DNA of 7,581 nucleotides from an uncultured Oscillibacter sp. GTDB lineage: Bacteria; Bacillota; Clostridia; Oscillospirales; Oscillospiraceae. Position numbers and translations under genes: made by a program. Position 1 is the first letter of the stretch; each line of letters starts with the position of its first letter. The stretch covers positions 1 through 7,581 of the forward strand of contig CAMHDB010000088.1 of the NCBI GenBank assembly GCA_946183715.1, read 5' to 3'. A model generated the notes under the pieces. That model had not been told where the DNA came from, searched no databases, and saw nothing but the letters and a program-made list of their open reading frames with translations. Positions 1 to 6,134 of this stretch are shown piece after piece.

Positions 1-1326
1 CCCGGGGGTGTAGACGTCCCGGATTGTCCACTGTGAGACGGGCTTGGTCGGGAGTCCGAAATCGGGGTTGGTGGGGATGTAGGGCGTAACAGGCGTGGAG
101 GGCGTCGGGGTATTCGTCGGGAGCTGGTTTTCGGGGTTCTCGGGCGTGGCAGGCGTGTCAATCGGGACTTGGTTTTCCGGATTCTCGGGGGTTACGGGCC
201 GGGGCGCGGTTGTTTCGCCGTTATCGACGGCGGTTTTGCCGGAATCGGAAGTTTGCCCGGAACCCGGGGTATTGCCGGGGTCGCCGGAATCGGTGCTTTT
301 TCCGGAATCGGAAGTACGTCCGGGGTCATGGGTTGTCTCGCCGTCGTCGATGGAAGTACGCCCGGAATCGGACGGCGCGGGGGGCCTGACGACGGGATTC
401 GCGGTCGTCTCGCCGTCGTCCATGGAGGTATTGCCGGAATCGGGCGTACTGCCGGGGGCGGCGGGGACTGTCGGCGCGGGGGGCCGCTGTTCTGGCTCCT
501 CCTCGGGCAGTACGGGCGGCGCGGACGTGGAGCGGGTTTCGACAGAGGCCGCGCGCGAAAAGTTACGGGTCTCCCCGACGAGGGTCACGTTGTCGAGAAG
601 CACCGTGCTAATGACGCCCGGGGCGATATAGAGGTCTCCTGTGATGTACATGTCGCGGAGCGTCGCGCCGCCCTGACTGCTCACGAGTACATTGCCCGTG
701 ACATTCTGCGAAAGCGGTGTCTGTGTGATGACCATGACGCTTATGATGTTATCGAAAATACGCACGACATCGGCGCGGGTGATGGGGTCTTTGGGTCGGA
801 AATAGCTGTCCGCGACGCCTTCCAGATAGCCGCGCTCCGCCATTTCGGAGACGGGGGCCTGTGCGTATCCGGCAATACTGGCGTCGTCGATATAGTGCGG
901 GAGAATCGAATCGGCGGCGAAGTCGAACGTGCGTGCAATCATGGTAACGGCCTGCTGACGGGTAACCGGGGCGAAAGGTTCGGCGTAGCCGTTTTCGGCA
1001 ATGTATATCGCGTTGGCGTGGAGTTTGAGAATGGCGTCCTCCCACTGATTTCCGGCGACATCGCGGAACGTGGAGGCGGGCGACTTGGCGCGAAAGTGCA
1101 TCATACGGTCGAGGATACTGGCAAAGGCCCCTTTCGTGATAGAATCGTTGGGGTGGAACGTGCCGTCACCGTAACCGGAAATCAGTCCGTACTCGGTACT
1201 CCACTTGTTAATAGCCGCTTCCGATGGGTGGCCTTGCGTATCCGAAAAGGCGCTGGCCGCCGTCACGGAGAGGAGCAGAACCATCAAGCCCGTGAGCAGA
1301 GGTTTGAGGCGGTTTAATTTTCCCAT
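1..1326 (-). CDS. SLH-domain cell-surface protein with repetitive Pro/Thr-rich C-terminal region (partial, C-terminus off the left edge)
   Basis: The frame is open from ATG at 1326-1324 to base 1 without a stop (442 codons). The start follows AGAGGA (1337-1332), 5 bases upstream. Residues 1-26 form a signal peptide: a K/R-containing start, a Leu-rich core, and a likely cut after Ala-Ser-Ala. Three SLH modules follow, at about 27-78, 80-140 and 146-200. They show the usual pattern of an aromatic/Asp start (FSD, TFRDV, YIDD), a glycine turn (GLISGYGDGTFHPND, GYLEGVADSYFRPKD) and an ITK/ITRADVV end. SLH modules are known to bind pyruvylated secondary wall polysaccharide. Residues about 209-254 (VTGNVLV...DNVTLVGETR) look like a short beta-solenoid strand region common in clostridial SLH proteins. 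From about 262 the chain is Pro/Thr/Ser/Asp/Gly-rich with repeats, a likely wall-spanning spacer. The distal effector domain, if any, is not in view. SLH identity is firm; the specific role is unknown. Confidence 0.93.
   Translation of the reverse strand, partial: MGKLNRLKPLLTGLMVLLLSVTAASAFSDTQGHPSEAAINKWSTEYGLISGYGDGTFHPNDSITKGAFASILDRMMHFRAKSPASTFRDVAGNQWEDAILKLHANAIYIAENGYAEPFAPVTRQQAVTMIARTFDFAADSILPHYIDDASIAGYAQAPVSEMAERGYLEGVADSYFRPKDPITRADVVRIFDNIISVMVITQTPLSQNVTGNVLVSSQGGATLRDMYITGDLYIAPGVISTVLLDNVTLVGETRNFSRAASVETRSTSAPPVLPEEEPEQRPPAPTVPAAPGSTPDSGNTSMDDGETTANPVVRPPAPSDSGRTSIDDGETTHDPGRTSDSGKSTDSGDPGNTPGSGQTSDSGKTAVDNGETTAPRPVTPENPENQVPIDTPATPENPENQLPTNTPTPSTPVTPYIPTNPDFGLPTKPVSQWTIRDVYTPG
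108..443 (-). repeat. Short in-frame repeats in the SLH protein linker
   Basis: Three related ~38-bp copies lie at 211-248, 334-371 and 406-443. The last two differ at about 6 of 38 bases. They encode SDSGKTAVDNGETT, SDSGRTSIDDGETT and PDSGNTSMDDGETT. The core CCGGAATCGG (coding D-S-G) occurs five times, at 239, 284, 302, 362 and 434. A second pair at 119-147 and 164-192 (5 mismatches in 29 bases, 45-bp period) encodes the PENPENQ-type repeat. All spacings are multiples of three, so copy-number change keeps the frame. This is typical of elastic or spacer regions in surface proteins. Confidence 0.8.
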
Positions 1327-1391
1327 GGCAGTCCTCTCTTTCCTGATGGTAATCAGGACGGCGACGCGTCGCGCCGTCCTTGCAAAGCATA
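1327..1391 (-). promoter_or_regulatory. Structured 5' leader of the SLH gene with competing stems and SD
   Basis: Read on the minus strand, the leader contains AGGACGGCG (1380-1372) and its perfect complement CGCCGTCCT (1363-1355) around an 8-base loop. The right arm overlaps TCCTGA (1358-1353), which can pair instead with TCAGGA (1346-1341) across 6 bases. The same GTCCT (1359-1355) is also complementary to AGGAC of the SD (1335-1331). The upstream arm therefore acts, on paper, as a partner that keeps GTCCT away from the SD. No U-run follows the first stem, so it is not a standard terminator. Pairings are read directly; a regulatory role is inference. Confidence 0.45.
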
Positions 1392-1397
1392 CCGTAT

Positions 1398-1426
1398 ATT
1401 ATATCGACTTTGGGACATGGGGTCAA
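1398..1426 (-). promoter_or_regulatory. Sigma-A-like promoter for the SLH gene
   Basis: On the minus strand, TTGACC (1426-1421), a 17-base spacer and TATAAT (1403-1398) match the housekeeping consensus at 5/6 and 6/6. Transcription would start near 1391, giving a leader of about 65 bases. A near-consensus promoter suits an abundantly made surface protein. Confidence 0.75.
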
Positions 1427-1463
1427 GCGCGGTCGTTTATTCCTTTTGACGAATCTGCGCGAA

Positions 1464-1480
1464 AAATTGCGCGGCAATTT
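1464..1480. promoter_or_regulatory. Perfect 17-bp inverted repeat between the divergent promoters (candidate operator)
   Basis: AAATTGC (1464-1470), GCG, then GCAATTT (1474-1480) is a perfect 7-bp inverted repeat with a 3-base centre. It lies 37 bases upstream of the SLH -35 box and 41 bases upstream of the moxR -35 box, almost equidistant. It is flanked by TGCG (1456-1459) and CGCA (1482-1485), which extend the symmetry imperfectly. The position suits a shared activator or regulator site. No cognate regulator is visible in the window. Confidence 0.4.
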
Positions 1481-1521
1481 ACGCACTTTGTCCAACGCGC
1501 TCCGGAACCCCGAAAAAGTCG

Positions 1522-1550
1522 TAGACAAACGGCTCGCTTTAGCGTACAAT
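1522..1550 (+). promoter_or_regulatory. Sigma-A-like promoter for the moxR-DUF58-transglutaminase operon
   Basis: TAGACA (1522-1527), a 17-base spacer and TACAAT (1545-1550) each match the consensus at 5 of 6. A start near 1557 would leave a leader of only about 20 bases before the ATG at 1578, enough for the SD GGGAGG at 1566-1571. Confidence 0.7.
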
Positions 1551-1577
1551 AGAGAATCATCTCGCGGGAGGCTTGGA

Positions 1578-2528
1578 ATGAACAACTACGCACAAAGGGC
1601 GGCGGAAGTCGTCCGGCGGGTCGGGGGGGTACTTTTCGGCAAGGAACGGGAAATCCGGGAAGTCCTGCTCGCGATTCTGGCCAACGGACACATTCTGCTG
1701 GAAGACATCCCCGGCGTGGGCAAGACGACTTTGGCTATGGCCTTTTCCAGAACGCTGGATTTAGACTACAGGCGTGTGCAGTTTACGCCGGACGTGCTCC
1801 CCTCGGATTTGACCGGGTTCTCGATTTACCGCCGGGAACAGGAGGCCTTTGTCTACCAGCCGGGAATCTTATTCTGCAATTTGCTGTTGGCGGACGAACT
1901 CAACCGCACGTCGCCGAAAACGCAGTCGGCGCTGTTGGAGGCCATGCAGGAGGGACAGGTCACGGCGGAGGGCGTGACGCGAAAACTGCCCGCGCCGTTT
2001 CTGGTGATTGCCACGCAGAACCCGTTCGGGAGCGCGGGCACCCAGCCGCTTCCGGAATCGGAGGCCGACCGCTTCACGGTGTCGCTGTCGCTGGGCTACC
2101 CCGACTTGGACAGCGAAATCTCGATGGCGCGGGCCGTGGGCCTTACGCGCCCCGTCGACTGTTTACAGCCTGTCTTGTCCCGCGACGAACTCGCCGCGAT
2201 TCAGGCCGACATTCACGAGGTTTACATGCACGAGAAAGTCTGCCGCTATCTGGCGGAACTCGTCCGGGCGACGCGGAATCATGTGTCGCTGTCGCGGGGG
2301 GCGGGGCCGCGCGCCACGATTGCGCTTGTCAAACTCGCGAAAGCGGCGGCATGGTACGAGGGCCGCGACTTCGTGACGCCCTCCGACGTGCTCGGGCAGT
2401 TCCCGTATGTCGCGGGGCACCGGCTGACGCTCAGCGCCGACGCCGTGGCGCGGCATATCACCGTGGAGGAGACGCTTCGGCAGATTGCCGGGAGCGTCCG
2501 CAAGCCGCCCATCGAGGCACGCTCATGA
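1578..2528 (+). CDS. MoxR-family AAA+ ATPase
   Basis: The product has 316 residues, a normal MoxR length. I chose ATG 1578 because GGGAGG ends 6 bases upstream and the frame before it lies in the promoter, although it stays open further upstream. Visible motifs are Walker A GVGKTT (46-51), Walker B LLLADELNR (102-110), the MoxR signature RTSPKTQSALLEAMQE (110-125), sensor 1 IATQNP (144-149), the DRF arginine-finger region (164-166), and a sensor-2 GAGPRA (241-246) in the C-terminal lid. All ATPase residues look intact. MoxR proteins are cytoplasmic chaperone-like ATPases that act on a partner encoded next door, often a von Willebrand-type or DUF58 protein. The stop overlaps the DUF58 start (ATGA), implying coupled translation. 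The order resembles yeaC-yeaD-yebA of Bacillus subtilis, from memory. The substrate is unknown. Confidence 0.95.
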   Translation: MNNYAQRAAEVVRRVGGVLFGKEREIREVLLAILANGHILLEDIPGVGKTTLAMAFSRTLDLDYRRVQFTPDVLPSDLTGFSIYRREQEAFVYQPGILFCNLLLADELNRTSPKTQSALLEAMQEGQVTAEGVTRKLPAPFLVIATQNPFGSAGTQPLPESEADRFTVSLSLGYPDLDSEISMARAVGLTRPVDCLQPVLSRDELAAIQADIHEVYMHEKVCRYLAELVRATRNHVSLSRGAGPRATIALVKLAKAAAWYEGRDFVTPSDVLGQFPYVAGHRLTLSADAVARHITVEETLRQIAGSVRKPPIEARS

Positions 2529-3580
2529 CAAGACAGGGTACTTGGCTGTTGCTCGTCGCGCTGACGTGGTATCTGGCGGGGATGTTCCGCACGCTGTCGC
2601 TGACGGTACTGCTGTTGTCGGAGCTGGGCCTGCTCGTGATAATGGCCATGATATCGGCCTACTTCCGCGCCACGCTGGACGCCGCTTTCCCGGAGGAGAC
2701 GACGTTCGGCGAGAAGGAGTGTGACTGCGCCTGTCGGCTACGCTTGGAGGTACACGGGCGCCTCCCGGTAGGGCGTCCGCGCCTGACGCTGGGGCTGTGC
2801 TACCGCGCGCAACGACGGAGAAGCACACAGCGTTTCTACGGCGGCGCGGAGCCCGGGCGCGTAACCGACGTGACGTTTTATGTACGCCCGCCCTACGCCG
2901 GGCCGCTCTCCATCGAACTCCGGCAGATTCTGACTTGGGACTACCTGTTTTTATTCCCGGCGAAGCGCCGGAAGCGGGAACAAATGTTGCTGGCGGTTCT
3001 GCCGCCGCCGCGGGAAGCGCGCATACACGCCCGTTCGCTCCCGGCGATGTCCGGCGGACAGGCACGGGAGACGGCCCCCGTACCGCTGTACGGCATTTCC
3101 CCGGAAGCGCGCGACCTGCGCGAGTACCGCCCCGGCGACTCCGCGCGCTCTATTCACTGGAAACTCAGCGCGCGTACTGACCGGCTCTGGAGCCGCGACT
3201 ACGAGGACGAAAAGGAAGAACGCTTTACGCTGTCTCTGAACCTGTCGGACACCGCGCGCATGCGCCCCGAACACTGGGACGTATTCTATGAGGCGCTGTC
3301 GGCGGTACTCCTCGGACTTCTCCGGCACCGCCGCGCCGTGCGGGTATTCTGGCGCGACGGCGAGAAAGATTTACAGTGGGACGTGTCCGACGCGCAAAGC
3401 AGGCAGGCGTTTTTCCTACGGCTCTACCTCTCCGAACCGCCCGACGGAACCCCCGAACCGCGCCTGACCGATTTCGCGTTCGACACGAAACTGCTCTGGA
3501 CGCGCGGGGCGGAAACCGTATGGCAATTCGATTCCGCCGACGCGCTCCGGGAGATTGCCGAACAAACCTTCGTTATCTGA
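2525..3580 (+). CDS. DUF58-domain membrane protein (YeaD-like)
   Basis: The product has 351 residues. The start ATG at 2525 overlaps the moxR stop as ATGA, with a weak CGAGG 7 bases upstream, so coupling probably helps initiation. Residues about 6-20 and 24-46 are two hydrophobic segments that form a membrane hairpin. A beta-rich region follows, and then the DUF58 signature at about 198-228: LREYRPGDSARSIHWK, SAR, and RDYEDE. This RxYxxGD...IxWKxSAR pattern is diagnostic of the family. Some DUF58 proteins are compared with von Willebrand A domains, but no clear metal-binding DxSxS motif is visible here. The region after it (240-351) would hold the rest of that fold. The biochemical role of DUF58 is not established; pairing with MoxR suggests it is the ATPase partner or client at the membrane. 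The last codons lie within the first unit of a degenerate tandem repeat. Confidence 0.93.
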   Translation: MTRQGTWLLLVALTWYLAGMFRTLSLTVLLLSELGLLVIMAMISAYFRATLDAAFPEETTFGEKECDCACRLRLEVHGRLPVGRPRLTLGLCYRAQRRRSTQRFYGGAEPGRVTDVTFYVRPPYAGPLSIELRQILTWDYLFLFPAKRRKREQMLLAVLPPPREARIHARSLPAMSGGQARETAPVPLYGISPEARDLREYRPGDSARSIHWKLSARTDRLWSRDYEDEKEERFTLSLNLSDTARMRPEHWDVFYEALSAVLLGLLRHRRAVRVFWRDGEKDLQWDVSDAQSRQAFFLRLYLSEPPDGTPEPRLTDFAFDTKLLWTRGAETVWQFDSADALREIAEQTFVI

Positions 3581-3693
3581 TGTCCCGAAATGCCTTTGCC
3601 CGTATGCCTCGGAAGAAAACGGACTGCCTTTGCCGTAACTCCGTTATCCGGCGCCCCGTGCCTTGGCCCACAACTTTCGCTATCTGGTGTCCG
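3555..3693 (+). repeat. Degenerate ~35-bp tandem repeat across the DUF58 stop and the following gap
   Basis: Four tandem units lie at 3555-3590, 3591-3624, 3625-3658 and 3659-3693 (36, 34, 34 and 35 bases). Each opens with a TGCCTTTGCC-like block, exact at 3591 and 3625, TGCCTTGGCC at 3659, and only TTGCCG at 3555. Units 1, 3 and 4 continue with an AACTTTCGTTATCTG-GTGTCCCG block. Units 1 and 4 agree at 22 of 25 aligned bases plus one gap over 3565-3590 and 3672-3696. Unit 2 has diverged strongly after its first block. Unit 1 includes the last codons and stop of the DUF58 gene, so the array probably arose by duplication of the gene end. Alignment was by eye. Confidence 0.6.
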
Positions 3694-3699
3694 AAAGGA
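3694..3699 (+). promoter_or_regulatory. Shine-Dalgarno site that decides the transglutaminase start
   Basis: AAAGGA ends 6 bases before ATG 3706. The upstream in-frame ATG at 3580, which overlaps the DUF58 stop as TGATG, has no SD-like sequence within the usual distance. This favours 3706. Confidence 0.75.
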
Positions 3700-3705
3700 A
3701 ACGCT

Positions 3706-6027
3706 ATGTCGAGAAAAGCCCGAATCATCGTCCATACGGGCCGGGAGGCCTCCGAGCCGCCCGCCCCCGCGCATTTGTTACTCCTGCTCTCCGGCGTCTG
3801 CGCCCTGCTCCTGCCCTCCGCCGACGGCCTTGCCTACTCCGTCCCCCGCACGATACTGCTTGCCGTGTCGCTGTGCGTCTGCCTCTGGTCGGTGGCCCGG
3901 ATTGGCTGGCGCTGGGCCGTCCTCTGCTCCATGCTCTGCGCCGCCCTCTGGTGCGCCGCCTGCGTCCTACTGCAAGACGAGCTGTCCGTACAGCTTGCGG
4001 GGGCCGTCCGTCTCCTGCTCCTCACCCACGAGGACGGCTATACCGTACAATTCGACCTCGCCGCCGCCCTAATCGCCGTCTTTCTGGTGCTACTTTTCTT
4101 CAGCAGTGAACTGCTGATTGGAAGTCATGTCATCCCGTACAGTATCACGCTGGCCGTCTTCCTTCTCGGGCCGCTGATTGGCCTCCAACCCTCGATTGAA
4201 GCGGCGGTTCTGGCGTTGCTGTTCCAGTTCTGCTACTGGGCCATGAACGGCTCCGGCATGCGGCAAAGTCCGTTCGACTTCGCGCTCCCGTCGCGCGCCC
4301 GCCTGACCGCCCTCACCGGCGCGGTCATGTCGCTGACGCTCGCCGTCGTACTGCTCCTCGCCGTGCCGCTGGCCCTGCGCAATGACGAACGGCTCTATCA
4401 GCCCGCCTACGCGGCGGAGGGATTCCTGCGGCGTACCGTCAGCCGCCTGAGCGGCTCGGACGCGACACCCGTCACGGGCGGGAATCTCAACCGGGGCAAC
4501 CAGTACCCGACGGGCACGACGCACCTGATTCTCACCGCCGACAGAAGGCCGACGGCCCCCGTCTATCTGCGCGGGTTCTCCGGCGGGGACTACGGCTACC
4601 GCGGCTGGGACTGGAGCATTGAGACGGAAGTGCAGATTTTCCGGGACATGGCCTCGGACAGGCTGACGGGCTGGGAAACCGCGGCCTCAGAGGCGGAACT
4701 GCTTACAGCCAACATCTACAAGCAGTTCGACGGCCTCTACTGGCGGCGCAACTCCGGTTCCGGGGAACGTATCCGGCTGGCCGTGCAGAACGGCAACCGC
4801 GACTTCCTCGACGCCTACAGGCCCTATTACAGCGTGTGGAACGCCGAACGCCTCCGCTTCATCAACCGCTACATGGACGGCCCCGTGTACAGCTTCTACG
4901 AGCAGAGCGACCTTTCCATAGACTGGGACGCCCCCGGCGCCGTGACCGACTTGTGGATTGAGACGCATTATTACCAGCACTGCCTAGAACCCTATACGCG
5001 GGTGCCCGTCGAACGCCTGCCGCGCCTCGCCAAACTCTGCCGCGAAAACCCCCTGACCGATACCGACGAAATCACGGCGTTCATCCTGCACACCCTGCAA
5101 AGCCGCGCCTCCTATTCCCTGACGCCCGGCTGGACGCCCTTCAACCGCGATACCGTCGAGTATTTCCTGTTCGACAACGGCCTCGGCTACTGCCAGCACT
5201 TCGCGTCGGCGGCGACGCTCATGTACCGCCTCTACGGAATCCCGGCCCGCTACGCCACGGGCTATATCGCGCGGCCCGAGGACTTTTTGAGCGTCCAAGG
5301 CATGCTCGACAGCTCCTACCCGGCAGACCCTATGGAACTCGCGGAGGGGGCGCAATTTGCGATTCTCAGCGATTTCTCCGCGCACGCATGGGTTGAAATC
5401 TTCCTTCCCGGCTACGGCTGGACGCCCGTGGAAGTCACACCCGCCGCCGACGGAAGCATTATGCCGAACTACCCCGGCTTGAATCTCGACTTGCTCGCGC
5501 AACGCCTCGCCGAACTCAAGTTCTCGTTCCCGGCTTCGGACGGGCGGCGCGCTCCCGGCAACGCGGAACAGTCGCTTTTCGCGTCGATGACTACGGGCAT
5601 GAGCCGCAAGGCCCGGAAAACCGTACTCGACGCGCTGAAAGCGCTCCCTTTGTTCCTGCCGGTTCCGGTCGTACTGGCGTTTCTGTACCGGAGACGCCGG
5701 AAACTGTCGCGGTACGCGCGCGCCGACTGCCGGGTGTCGTTCGGGCGGCTTCTGTCCATGACGCGCTTCGCCGGACTGTTGACCGACTGCGACGGACAGG
5801 AGGCCGATTTCCCGGCGCGGCTGTCGGCGGCGGTGCCGGGGATATCGGAGGCGGACGCGGCGCGGCTGTGCCGGACGGCGGAGGCCGCCGCGTATGGCCC
5901 CGGGGGTATCCCCGACGAGGCGAACGGCTTCGCCCGCGAACTCTGCCGCCGCGCGGCGGAGAGCCTCTACGGCAAATTGAACCTCCGGAAGCGTTTCCTG
6001 TTCCGCTGGTGGCACGCCTACGCATAA
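3706..6027 (+). CDS. Polytopic membrane protein with transglutaminase-like domain (YebA/TgpA-like)
   Basis: The product has 773 residues. The frame is open upstream to 3376, but 3706 carries the good SD, and the extension is antisense-like basic sequence across DUF58 and the repeat. Hydrophobic helices lie at about 22-38, 46-64, 69-88, 118-137, 141-178 (probably two) and 202-224, the multi-span N-terminus of TgpA-type proteins. A large domain of about 230-640, expected outside the membrane, contains the transglutaminase core. Cys496 sits in GLGYCQHFASAA, His560 in SAHAWVE, and the third catalytic position falls at Glu576 in GYGWTPVEVTP, where the family consensus has Asp. A last membrane segment (about 645-660) precedes YRRRRK and a cytoplasmic tail of about 110 residues. 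Family members are cysteine proteases, transglutaminases or peptide-processing enzymes; the substrate is unknown. It ends the moxR-DUF58 operon and faces a terminator. Confidence 0.94.
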   Translation: MSRKARIIVHTGREASEPPAPAHLLLLLSGVCALLLPSADGLAYSVPRTILLAVSLCVCLWSVARIGWRWAVLCSMLCAALWCAACVLLQDELSVQLAGAVRLLLLTHEDGYTVQFDLAAALIAVFLVLLFFSSELLIGSHVIPYSITLAVFLLGPLIGLQPSIEAAVLALLFQFCYWAMNGSGMRQSPFDFALPSRARLTALTGAVMSLTLAVVLLLAVPLALRNDERLYQPAYAAEGFLRRTVSRLSGSDATPVTGGNLNRGNQYPTGTTHLILTADRRPTAPVYLRGFSGGDYGYRGWDWSIETEVQIFRDMASDRLTGWETAASEAELLTANIYKQFDGLYWRRNSGSGERIRLAVQNGNRDFLDAYRPYYSVWNAERLRFINRYMDGPVYSFYEQSDLSIDWDAPGAVTDLWIETHYYQHCLEPYTRVPVERLPRLAKLCRENPLTDTDEITAFILHTLQSRASYSLTPGWTPFNRDTVEYFLFDNGLGYCQHFASAATLMYRLYGIPARYATGYIARPEDFLSVQGMLDSSYPADPMELAEGAQFAILSDFSAHAWVEIFLPGYGWTPVEVTPAADGSIMPNYPGLNLDLLAQRLAELKFSFPASDGRRAPGNAEQSLFASMTTGMSRKARKTVLDALKALPLFLPVPVVLAFLYRRRRKLSRYARADCRVSFGRLLSMTRFAGLLTDCDGQEADFPARLSAAVPGISEADAARLCRTAEAAAYGPGGIPDEANGFARELCRRAAESLYGKLNLRKRFLFRWWHAYA

Positions 6028-6094
6028 CGAAACGCGCCAAACAACCGTTCAGCGCGCCTACAGACAGCGAAACAAACCGCGCGGACATTTGACG

Positions 6095-6134
6095 AAAACA
6101 AAACGGGGAGACACGGCGTGTCTCCCTGTTTGTT
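6095..6134. terminator. Shared terminator between convergent transglutaminase gene and era
   Basis: GGGAGACAC (6106-6114), loop GGC, then GTGTCTCCC (6118-6126) is a perfect 9-bp stem. On the plus strand it extends by a G-T pair, a C-G pair and three A-T pairs (6101-6131), with TGTTTGTT on the right. On the minus strand the stem is followed by CGTTTTGTTTTCG, a good U-rich tail. The era stop codon (6135-6133) lies at the edge of the hairpin, so one element probably ends both transcripts, more strongly for era. Confidence 0.8.

Noticed and set aside
169..1317. Long plus-strand open frame of 382 codons
   Set aside because: It is antisense to the SLH gene. The minus-strand frame has a signal peptide, SD, promoter and recognisable SLH modules, while the plus-strand product is Gly/Arg-rich without motifs.
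1446..1480. TTGACG at 1446 as a further -35 box for the moxR operon
   Set aside because: No -10-like hexamer occurs at 16-18 bases downstream. The pair at 1522/1545 is better and closer to the gene.
1380..1577. N-terminal extension of the MoxR frame starting at 1380
   Set aside because: The frame is open, but the extension covers both divergent promoters and lacks an SD. ATG 1578 has GGGAGG at 6 bases and gives normal MoxR length.
3555..3693. Possible CRISPR-like array
   Set aside because: The units are adjacent without unique spacers and diverge between copies, and no cas genes are present. This is a tandem repeat, not a CRISPR.
3706..5617. MSRKAR occurs twice in the transglutaminase protein (residues 1-6 and 632-637)
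   Set aside because: The codons differ at several positions and the contexts are unrelated, so a shared origin is not supported. Both are basic segments near membrane helices, which could arise by chance.
4984..6015. Minus-strand open frame of 343 codons opposite the transglutaminase gene
   Set aside because: It is a shadow created by GC-rich third positions. The product is Arg/Gly/Glu-rich without domains, and the plus strand encodes a clear transglutaminase core there.
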